DNA of 64,000 nucleotides. It comes from Bin55 sp009840545. GTDB lineage: Bacteria > Pseudomonadota > Gammaproteobacteria > Pseudomonadales > Azotimanducaceae. The position numbers were made by a program, and so were the translations under genes. The notes under the pieces were generated by a model, which did no database searches, was not told the origin of the DNA, and saw only the letters and a program-made list of their open reading frames with translations. Shown here piece after piece: positions 1-7,107 of the stretch. Within the stretch, counting starts at the first letter, position 1; every line of letters starts with the position of its first letter. The DNA is taken from NCBI GenBank assembly GCA_965208815.1, contig OZ242357.1, positions 2,542,001-2,606,000 on the forward strand, in the 5' to 3' direction.

Positions 1-45
1 CATCGCTACCGAATTGTGTATCTTGTATGGGTTTAGCCTTTGCTT

Positions 46-696
46 ATGTCCTTCTTCCTGAATCAATCACTATCTCAAACGGGTTGTTCGAAGCTCCGCG
101 TCGACTTCGACAGAGACGGGTTTGTGGTCATCAAGAATTTTCTAAGTCCTGATGAAGTTGGAGAGCTGGTCACACAAACCGAGGCTTATTTGGACACCAT
201 TGGCTACAAAGTCTCCATCGAATCCTCAGCAGAAAAGTCTTTTGGAGGAACCAAGAAAAACCTGCAACACGTCTCGCGATGGTTCGATCAGGAACTTCGA
301 TCAGGCAAACCGTATCAGTTTGTCAAAAATCTCTTGGGCACCGAATTGAAACCAGCCACCGCCGCCTATTTCGAAAGAATTCCTGGAGAACAAGCAGGCA
401 TCGAACCGCACTTCGATTCAATTGGTCACCGAAATTGGGGCGCAACTATCTGGATTGCGTTGGACTCCGCACGGATCAGTAATGGGTGCCTCTACTACGC
501 CGCGGGAAGTCATCGGGTGGAATACCCAAACGAAGTCGGCATTGAGGACTTCGACAAGTCAGGCGACCACGCGACTGCTATCGAAATTGATCCCGGTGAT
601 GCGGCTATTCATTCCAGTCGTACAGTGCATTGGTCCAATCCCAATCAATCACTAAACCGGAGAAGAGCAGTTTCGTTTTTCTACTGGAGCGTATGA
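46..696 (+). CDS. Phytanoyl-CoA dioxygenase (PhyH) family protein
   Basis: Predicted Fe(II)/2-oxoglutarate-dependent oxygenase of about 216 residues, a usual length for small PhyH proteins. Visible ligands are an HFD motif (H-x-D) near residue 122 and a distal His in TVHWSNPN near residue 195. The NRRRAVSFFY stretch after it supplies the Arg expected to hold 2-oxoglutarate. The N-terminal segment DRDGFVVIKNFLSPDEV is the typical family opening. An ATG at 46 is preferred to an in-frame TTG at 40. The gene is followed by 124 bp without a gene and then nfeD, so an operon with it is not obvious. The substrate cannot be told from sequence; family members hydroxylate lipids, ectoine, alkaloids or small acids. 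Confidence 0.85.
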   Translation: MSFFLNQSLSQTGCSKLRVDFDRDGFVVIKNFLSPDEVGELVTQTEAYLDTIGYKVSIESSAEKSFGGTKKNLQHVSRWFDQELRSGKPYQFVKNLLGTELKPATAAYFERIPGEQAGIEPHFDSIGHRNWGATIWIALDSARISNGCLYYAAGSHRVEYPNEVGIEDFDKSGDHATAIEIDPGDAAIHSSRTVHWSNPNQSLNRRRAVSFFYWSV

Positions 697-820
697 CCCC
701 CATAGCTGCATCAAGAATTGAAATGCGAGTCCTTGATCCACTAGGAGTTGCAACCGTAAACGGCGTATCATGTCCATTACTCAAGTGTTCGCAAGTTGGG
801 ATTAAAGTAGGAATCTCTCC

Positions 821-2206
821 ATGAAGACACATCCTTCCTTCAAAATTGCTTCGACCTTCGTCTGTCTACTAACAATTCTCGCCTTCTCGAGCTTCAAGGT
901 CAGTGCGCAAGAGGTGCGTGTCGTTGACATTAACGGAGCAATCGGTCCAGCCACTGCGGACTACTTCATTAGGGCATTGAAAGAAGCTGCCATAGACGAT
1001 GTAGAACTAGTGGTCATGAAGCTCGATACTCCAGGAGGGCTAGTGAGTTCCTTGCGGGACATGGTCAAAGAGATCTTGGCCTCGCCTGTGCCGGTTGCCG
1101 TCTACGTTGCACCGAACGGGGCTCGTGCAGCAAGTGCGGGAACATACTTGATGTATGCAAGCCACATCGCCGCAATGTCTCCTGTCACCAATATCGGATC
1201 TAGCACTCCAGTATCAATTGGAGGCGAAGGTGGGGGATTTCCTGCTCCAGGCGGTTTTGACGATCCTAGGAACTCCGATGAGCAAGGTGAGGAATCCGAA
1301 GAAACGCCTCCGAGTGATCCATCAGCGATGGATAAGAAAGTCGTCAATGATGCAGTCGCGTATATTCGAAGCCTCGCCGAACTTAGAGGACGCAACGCCG
1401 ATTGGGCTGAATTGACAGTACGAGAGGCCGCCAACCTGACTGCTTCAAAAGCATTGGAAATGAACGTCATCGAATACGTTGCGAACGACCTGCAAGAATT
1501 GCTTGAGGCGATAGACGGCACGACTATATCGAATGTTGATGGTGCTGATGTAACGCTTGAAACGGCTAACGCAACCGTTGTAGAAGTGGAAACGGATTGG
1601 CGCTATGAGTTCCTAAAGGTAATCACGGATCCCAATATTGCCTACTTGCTTCTGATAATTGGAATCAACGCCTTATTGTTCGAGTTCTACAGTCCTGGAC
1701 TCGGTGCTGGCGGCATAGTAGGCGTGATTTGCTTGTTGTTGGCAGCATATGCGTTGCAGATGTTGCCAGTGAGTTTTGCCGGACTTGCATTGCTTGTTGT
1801 AGGATTTGGTTTACTAGTTGCCGAGGTCTTTACACCAACCTACGGTGTGTTAGGGTTGGGTGGCGTCGTCGCATTCCTCGCTGGATCTCTGTTGCTGTTT
1901 GATACTGATGTCGAAGGATTCCGCGTGTCGATAGAAATTATTGTTGCGTTTGGGCTTGGCACCGTAGCACTGGTTTTCTTTGTCGGACGCAAGGCATATC
2001 AGCATTGGAAACGCGGACCAGTCTCTGGAGTTGATGCTGTCATTGGTGAAACAGCCACGGTTGTGGAAGAGTTCGAAAAGAGCGGTAGAGTTCGGGTTGC
2101 CGGAGAGATTTGGTCCGCAGTGTCGGATAAACCACTGGAAAAAGACGATACAGTCGTCGTTAAATCTATGGATGGACTCACACTAACAGTTGAAAAGGTA
2201 GCTTGA
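821..2206 (+). CDS. nfeD: NfeD family membrane serine protease (ClpP-class)
   Basis: 461-residue long-form NfeD protein. Residues 1-29 are a signal peptide ending KVSAQ. Residues 31-250 form a ClpP/SppA-like protease domain. It has the LDTPGG substrate-binding segment and a nucleophile Ser in RAASAGTYL near residue 105. The probable general-base Lys lies in MDKKVVNDA near 172-173, followed by the hallmark YIRSLAELRGRN. Several membrane spans occupy about 270-385, and a C-terminal OB-fold NfeD domain follows. Long NfeD proteins are known to cleave the partner stomatin/slipin and work in membrane quality control. The next gene starts 4 bp later and encodes exactly that partner, so the two form an operon. 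An acidic, Gly/Pro-rich insertion at about 130-168 separates the two catalytic residues. Confidence 0.93.
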   Translation: MKTHPSFKIASTFVCLLTILAFSSFKVSAQEVRVVDINGAIGPATADYFIRALKEAAIDDVELVVMKLDTPGGLVSSLRDMVKEILASPVPVAVYVAPNGARAASAGTYLMYASHIAAMSPVTNIGSSTPVSIGGEGGGFPAPGGFDDPRNSDEQGEESEETPPSDPSAMDKKVVNDAVAYIRSLAELRGRNADWAELTVREAANLTASKALEMNVIEYVANDLQELLEAIDGTTISNVDGADVTLETANATVVEVETDWRYEFLKVITDPNIAYLLLIIGINALLFEFYSPGLGAGGIVGVICLLLAAYALQMLPVSFAGLALLVVGFGLLVAEVFTPTYGVLGLGGVVAFLAGSLLLFDTDVEGFRVSIEIIVAFGLGTVALVFFVGRKAYQHWKRGPVSGVDAVIGETATVVEEFEKSGRVRVAGEIWSAVSDKPLEKDDTVVVKSMDGLTLTVEKVA

Positions 2207-2210
2207 GACC

Positions 2211-3002
2211 ATGATCATATTTTTTGCCGCAATCGCGTTTCTACTCGTAATCTTTCTGATTTCCTCATTGCGGATCATGCGCGAGTACGAACGTGCCGTG
2301 GTCCTATTTCTTGGACGATTTCAAAACGTCAAGGGACCTGGACTCATCATCGTGATCCCGATCATTCAGCAAATGATCAAAGTCGACCTTCGAACCGTAA
2401 CGATGGATGTACCCACACAGGACTTGATCACGCGAGACAACGTTTCAGTACAGGTGAATGCCGTCTTGTACTTTCGAGTGCTTAAACCCAAGGAAGCCAT
2501 CATTAATGTTGAGGACTACATGCTCGCCACCGAGCAGCTGGCTCAAACTACTCTACGATCGGTCTTGGGTCAGCATGAACTCGACCAGTTGCTTGCAGAG
2601 CGAGAGCGGCTGAACGAGAATATTCAAGCCATTCTGGACCAACAGACCGATCAGTGGGGAATCAAAGTCGCTAATGTCGAAATTAAGCACGTCGACATCG
2701 ATGCAACCATGGTTCGTGCGATTGCGAAACAGGCAGAAGCAGAACGTGAAAGACGAGCAAAAATCATTCACGCTGACGGGGAATTCGAGGCTTCTACTCG
2801 ACTTGTTGATGCTGCTGAGAAACTCTCGGCGCAGTCCGGCTCGATGCAGTTACGCTATTTGCAGACTCTGACTGAAATCGCAGGTGAGAAGTCTTCGACC
2901 ATCGTCTTTCCACTGCCAGTGAACCTGATGGAGTCTTTGCATCGACTAACCCAAACAGATCCGACAGATCAGGAGGACGAAGGCTCTACGTCAGCCGCCT
3001 GA
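2211..3002 (+). CDS. Slipin / SPFH-domain (band 7) protein
   Basis: 263-residue stomatin-like protein. A single N-terminal hydrophobic hairpin (residues 1-20) is followed by the SPFH core. This includes EYERAVVLFLGRF, a membrane-distal VPTQDLITRDNVSVQVNAV segment and a long helical coiled-coil region (about 150-215) rich in Glu, Arg and Ala. It lies 4 bp downstream of nfeD. Slipin/NfeD pairs are a widely conserved operon in which the slipin oligomerises at the inner membrane and is a substrate or scaffold of the NfeD protease. The C-terminus ends in an acidic tail. Function beyond membrane-domain organisation is not established from sequence. Confidence 0.92.
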   Translation: MIIFFAAIAFLLVIFLISSLRIMREYERAVVLFLGRFQNVKGPGLIIVIPIIQQMIKVDLRTVTMDVPTQDLITRDNVSVQVNAVLYFRVLKPKEAIINVEDYMLATEQLAQTTLRSVLGQHELDQLLAERERLNENIQAILDQQTDQWGIKVANVEIKHVDIDATMVRAIAKQAEAERERRAKIIHADGEFEASTRLVDAAEKLSAQSGSMQLRYLQTLTEIAGEKSSTIVFPLPVNLMESLHRLTQTDPTDQEDEGSTSAA

Positions 3003-3016
3003 GTCATTGGGAGCAG

Positions 3017-3880
3017 CTAGCCCGTTTCTTTTAAAGCAGTTCGGGCAAGAGGAATCTTTAGACCTGCTGAATTGGTCCGATAACGGTATACAGCTCCTCG
3101 GTTATCTCCTTCTACGCCGTTTGAACCCGTAACTATGTAGAGGGTCTTCAAGTCTTCAGCTCCGAAGCAAACACTCGTGCACATCGGTAACGGAATCTTA
3201 ATGAAATTCAAGGGTTCACCCAACGAAGAACATACGCTGACGCCGGACCCGCCTGCCAAGGCGATCCAAACCGATCCATCCTCTGCTACAGCCAATCCAT
3301 CGGGCGCACCCACTTCAAACTCGGCAAAGAGTTCTTTGGATCCCAAGTCTCCGTTGGCATCTACGGAGTACTTCATGACCTTGTTTCTTCTTGAATCGGA
3401 GTGATAAAGGGTCTTTCCGTCCGGCGAGAATCCAAGACCATTGGTCAATAAGACATCCTCAGCAACAACTCTGGCCGATCCATCGACGTCTATGACATAT
3501 AAGTCTCCTGCTTTTGGTTTTCTTCCATCTTCAAAAACAGGACTAGACCCTAAGGACCCCGCGTAAATCCTACCGCTTTCGTCGGTGGTAATGTCGTTGT
3601 AACCAACGTTGTCGTTATCTGGATCTCTGTCCAACATAACGACAGAGTCCTCTTCGCCAAACCGCTTGAAGGAAATATTGCGACCGCTCACGACAACGCC
3701 CCCGTCGCTGTGCAAAACCATGCCTCCAATGCCTCGCCTATGAGGAAATACAACGTGCACCCTATCCTGTGAGTCAAGGTGGTATACACCACCGTTAATC
3801 ACATCGCTAAACATCAGACCGAGTTCTCCGTGCCACACAGGAGCTTCGATCAATCCATAGCCATCAGCAATTGCCTTCAC
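3017..3880 (-). CDS. SMP-30/gluconolactonase/LRE family protein
   Basis: 287-residue six-bladed beta-propeller of the SMP-30/gluconolaconase type. Likely metal ligands are the Glu of IEAPVWH near residue 12, the Asn of GYNDITTD, and the Asn/Asp of LTNGLGFSPDGKTLYHSDS. All the expected family blocks are present, including GAPDGLAVAEDGSVWIA and CTSVCFGAEDLKTLYIVTG. Members hydrolyse aldonolactones or other lactones in sugar catabolism. No sugar dehydrogenase or kinase lies alongside, so the substrate is open. It is convergent with the slipin gene (14 bp apart). No signal peptide is seen, so a cytoplasmic site is likely. Confidence 0.88.
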   Translation of the reverse strand: MKAIADGYGLIEAPVWHGELGLMFSDVINGGVYHLDSQDRVHVVFPHRRGIGGMVLHSDGGVVVSGRNISFKRFGEEDSVVMLDRDPDNDNVGYNDITTDESGRIYAGSLGSSPVFEDGRKPKAGDLYVIDVDGSARVVAEDVLLTNGLGFSPDGKTLYHSDSRRNKVMKYSVDANGDLGSKELFAEFEVGAPDGLAVAEDGSVWIALAGGSGVSVCSSLGEPLNFIKIPLPMCTSVCFGAEDLKTLYIVTGSNGVEGDNRGAVYRYRTNSAGLKIPLARTALKETG

Positions 3881-4041
3881 TCTTAGTACCCGTAATTTAG
3901 CTGCCTAAATGCCAACAGTGAGTTCACATACGAAAATTGAGCTGAAATGCACCACCCATGTACTTTGGGTTGAATCTGTTCAACAAAACAATGAGTCGGA
4001 GCGATCCATCTCACGCCAGATGGCTAGACTCTTCGGTGGGA

Positions 4042-5649
4042 CTACTGTCGGACGAATTCTTCGTCGACACGCATATCGAGCGCTGCGCCAAACAGGGCGT
4101 TGGCGTACTCGCTCTTTGGAGCCTCGAACACCTCCTGTGCCGGACCTTGTTCGACAATTTCTCCATCTCTCATGACAATCAACCAGTTTGCGAGAGCGCG
4201 AACTACCTTGAGATCGTGACTCACAAACAAATAGGCGAGATTGTGCTTTTGCTGCAATTCCCGCAGGAGATCCACGATCTGCGCCTGTACCGACATATCT
4301 AGAGCTGATGTAGGTTCGTCCAAGACTACGAATCTAGGCTGCAAGACCATTGCCCGTGCTATCGAAATTCTTTGCCGTTGCCCGCCCGAGAATTCGTGTG
4401 GATAGCGAACCATAGTTGCCGGATCGAGACCAACCTCTCCCATAATTTCAGCAACTCTATTCTGTCGATCGGCACGCGTGAGTTCCGGATGGTGTACACC
4501 TAGTCCTTCTTCGATAATGTGCTGCACGGTCATGCGAGGCGATAAGCTTCCATACGGATCTTGAAACACAACCTGCATATCCTTGCGCAAACGTGTGAGT
4601 GCCTTGCCCTTCACGTCGAGAATGCTCTGACCGTCGAATTCCAATTCGCCTTCGCTCGCTAGCAATCTCAACATTGCCAAACCGAGTGTTGTCTTTCCGG
4701 ATCCTGACTCTCCTACAACTCCGACAGTCTGACCTGCGCGAACTACGACCTCCACGTTGTCGACTGCAGTCATGTATTGGTTTCCGCCCAACCATCCCTT
4801 TCCTATTGGGTACTTCACGGTGAAGTGCTTGGCTTCGGCAGTAATACTTGCTTGGTTATTGGTCTTCGCGGGATCTCCGGATGGCTCTGCCGCCAACAAG
4901 TGTCTTGTGTATTCGTGCTCGGGAGCTCCAAAAATTTGCTCGTTGGATCCGTGCTCGACAATGAGGCCTTCGGTCATCACACAGACCCTGTTTGCAACCG
5001 AACGGACGATTCCCAAGTCGTGCGTAATCAAGAGCATCGCCATGTTCATTTCCGTTTGCAGTTGCTTCAGCAACGCAAGTATCTGTGCCTGTATCGTCAC
5101 ATCCAAGGCGGTGGTAGGCTCGTCCGCAATTAGTAGCTTAGGCTCGTTGGCGAGTGCCATGGCAATCATCACTCGCTGGCGTTGGCCCCCGGAGAGTTCG
5201 TGCGGATATGCACCCAATCGATTTTCCGCATCCTGCAATCCAACTAGCTTCAAGAGTTCAAGTGTTCGATCCAAAGCCTCTTTTCTGGACAATCCTTTGT
5301 GCACACGCAGAGCTTCTCCGACTTGCTTCGAAATCTTGTGCAACGGATTGAGCGAGGTCATGGGTTCCTGAAAGATCATGCTGACCTTTCCACCTCGAAT
5401 ATTGAGAAGAGTCTCCTGAGACGCGTTGATGACCTCTTCACCGTCAACAGTTACGCTTCCCGTCGGATGGCTGGCGAGAGGATAGGGAAGTAACTGCAGT
5501 ACAGAGAGTGCGGTGACCGATTTTCCTGAACCGGATTCTCCTACAAGTGCCACCGTTTCGCCTTGGTCTATATTGAACGAAACGCCTCGCACGGCTTCTT
5601 CTTGACCGAAATTTACACTAAGGTCGTTTACCTCCAAGATACTTGGCAC
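4042..5649 (-). CDS. Peptide ABC transporter, fused double ATP-binding protein (YejF/DppDF type)
   Basis: 535 residues holding two complete ABC ATPase domains in tandem. The first (about 1-255) has Walker A GESGSGKS, signature LSGGQRQR and Walker B LLIADEP. The second (about 270-525) has Walker A GESGSGKT, signature FSGGQRQR and Walker B FVVLDEP. This fusion and spacing match YejF and other dipeptide/oligopeptide importers, where one polypeptide energises a heterodimeric permease. No binding protein or permease genes are adjacent on either strand, so it must act with subunits encoded elsewhere. The gene begins with ATG; the 200 bp upstream (shared with fur) contain its promoter. Confidence 0.92.
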   Translation of the reverse strand: MPSILEVNDLSVNFGQEEAVRGVSFNIDQGETVALVGESGSGKSVTALSVLQLLPYPLASHPTGSVTVDGEEVINASQETLLNIRGGKVSMIFQEPMTSLNPLHKISKQVGEALRVHKGLSRKEALDRTLELLKLVGLQDAENRLGAYPHELSGGQRQRVMIAMALANEPKLLIADEPTTALDVTIQAQILALLKQLQTEMNMAMLLITHDLGIVRSVANRVCVMTEGLIVEHGSNEQIFGAPEHEYTRHLLAAEPSGDPAKTNNQASITAEAKHFTVKYPIGKGWLGGNQYMTAVDNVEVVVRAGQTVGVVGESGSGKTTLGLAMLRLLASEGELEFDGQSILDVKGKALTRLRKDMQVVFQDPYGSLSPRMTVQHIIEEGLGVHHPELTRADRQNRVAEIMGEVGLDPATMVRYPHEFSGGQRQRISIARAMVLQPRFVVLDEPTSALDMSVQAQIVDLLRELQQKHNLAYLFVSHDLKVVRALANWLIVMRDGEIVEQGPAQEVFEAPKSEYANALFGAALDMRVDEEFVRQ

Positions 5650-5748
5650 ATCTTCTCCTTAACAACCCAACACTCGATTCCAGTGCCTCTCGACCCGATG
5701 TCTATGCTAGCGGATACTAGTTCAGGATCAACCGTTCTTGCGCTCAAA

Positions 5749-5764
5749 TTGAAGTAAACTCCAA
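5749..5764. promoter_or_regulatory. MerR-type operator-like dyad
   Basis: TTGAAGT-AA-ACTCCAA is a near-perfect dyad (arms TTGAAGT and TTGGAGT, 6 of 7 matching, 2-bp centre). It resembles sites bound by MerR-family regulators. A -10-like TTTACT follows immediately at 5765-5770, and a TTGCGC at 5738-5743 could be a -35 at an unusually long 21-bp spacing. It lies 85 bp upstream of fur. No MerR-family gene is in the window, so this is a weak call. Confidence 0.25.
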
Positions 5765-5849
5765 TTTACTCCCAAAAGAGACGCCGTGACGCGGAAATTC
5801 CAATTAAACTATTCATATCGGACTTCGATACTAGCACGAGCCAAGTCAC

Positions 5850-6257
5850 ATGTCCAAGAAGGATCTTAGGAACGCTGGACTTAAGGTTACGATGCCACGC
5901 CTTCAAGTCCTGGAAGTACTCGAAAAAGCCGAACCGCACCACCTCTCCGCCGAGGATGTCTACCGTCAATTGCTGGAGTCAGGCGAGTCCATTGGTCTTG
6001 CCACGGTATATCGCGTGTTAACTCAATTCGAGTCAGCAGATATTGTCGACCGGCACAATTTTGCCGACGGTCGGGCCATCTACGAACTCAGGACGGCGGA
6101 GCATCACGACCACATGATCGATGTATCCACTGGCCAAGTCCACGAATTCGTCGACCAAGAGATCGAGAACCTTCAGCGACAAATTGTCGAGTCACGCGGG
6201 TTTGAACTTGTGGATCATGAACTCGTGCTCTACGTTCGAAAGAAAAAGGAACAGTAG
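5850..6257 (+). CDS. fur: Ferric uptake regulator Fur
   Basis: 135-residue Fur repressor. Residues 1-80 are the winged-helix DNA-binding domain (KDLRNAGLKVTMPRLQVLEVLE, then the recognition region SIGLATVYRVLTQFESADIV). The C-terminal dimerisation domain carries the metal-binding HHDHMIDV segment and the closing GFELVDHELVLYVRKKK. The two CxxC zinc motifs of E. coli Fur are absent, as in Pseudomonas Fur, which still works with the regulatory metal site. Fe(II)-Fur would repress iron uptake genes; the TonB receptor further along the window is a conceivable target, though I could not identify a Fur box there. It is divergent from the ABC ATPase gene. Confidence 0.95.
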   Translation: MSKKDLRNAGLKVTMPRLQVLEVLEKAEPHHLSAEDVYRQLLESGESIGLATVYRVLTQFESADIVDRHNFADGRAIYELRTAEHHDHMIDVSTGQVHEFVDQEIENLQRQIVESRGFELVDHELVLYVRKKKEQ

Positions 6258-6289
6258 GAAGTGGTCAATTCCCTGGGGGAAACTCGCCG

Positions 6290-7030
6290 CTAAGAGAGTT
6301 CCTTCTTGCGTTGCCTCCATTGGCTACGTTCGTCTCTTGTTGCTCTCTCCAGTGCCCGAGTTAGAGCTGTTGCACTGATCGCCTGTAAGTTTGTACTTAG
6401 AAACTCGTCTACCTGGGCCTGATAGTCTTTACGAAATTCGCCCAAAACCCATCCCACTGCTTTCTGAACGTAGTAGCGGTCATCCTCGAGACAACGTTTG
6501 AGATACGGGATTGCTCGAACAAACGGAATGTAAGTCGGATACTTGGGACTATTGCGGAGCAGACTAACGATGGACACTCGCTTGTACCACTCCTTGTCCG
6601 ATCGGTTCCATTGATCTAAGTCATTCCAACAAACTGGGTCATTCGTTGCCAAATAGCAAGAGTAAATCGTGCAAAGTTCATCAGAGTGCGCCCAGTTTTC
6701 TACCCGTACTACCCAATTCCTCACAGTGAACCAGTTCTCTAAATTTACTGCACGTTTCAACTGATTCTTGCAGTAATCGAGAGCGCAGAACATCACATCC
6801 CCATTTGTGGAATTCATCCAGAGGTCATTCCAGATGCGCAAAACCTGTTCGTCGTCACGATCGCTGAAGGAAAAACCAGCCGACACAATCTTGCGTCGCG
6901 CTGGAAATCGAACACCTACATATTCAAGACTTGATCGCCGATCCGATGCAATGTGAGCTCCAAGAATTGGTCTTCCAATCTTGGAAAGTGCTTCCCGAAC
7001 TTCTTCGTGAAAAGCTGGATAGTCCATCAA
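6290..7030 (-). CDS. DNA alkylation repair protein (AlkD-like HEAT-repeat)
   Basis: 246-residue protein with the helical HEAT-like repeats of the DNA alkylation repair enzyme family (AlkC/AlkD). Recognisable blocks are the repeat-type helices WFTVRNWVVRVENWAHSDELCTI, then WYKRVSIVSLL and YYVQKAVGWVLGEFRKDY. AlkD-type glycosylases remove N3- and N7-alkyl purines from DNA. I cannot confirm the catalytic Asp/Trp set, so activity is inferred from the fold. It lies on the minus strand 77 bp after the PQQ dehydrogenase and converges with fur. The N-terminal segment up to residue 60 is atypical and may reflect a subfamily. Confidence 0.75.
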   Translation of the reverse strand: MMDYPAFHEEVREALSKIGRPILGAHIASDRRSSLEYVGVRFPARRKIVSAGFSFSDRDDEQVLRIWNDLWMNSTNGDVMFCALDYCKNQLKRAVNLENWFTVRNWVVRVENWAHSDELCTIYSCYLATNDPVCWNDLDQWNRSDKEWYKRVSIVSLLRNSPKYPTYIPFVRAIPYLKRCLEDDRYYVQKAVGWVLGEFRKDYQAQVDEFLSTNLQAISATALTRALERATRDERSQWRQRKKELS

Positions 7031-7107
7031 GTCAGTGACTGTTTCGCGTTAGCTCTTGTTTCTCCCCAGCCCATCGTCGGACGGAGAACCATTAGCTTTG
7101 TAAGGAA

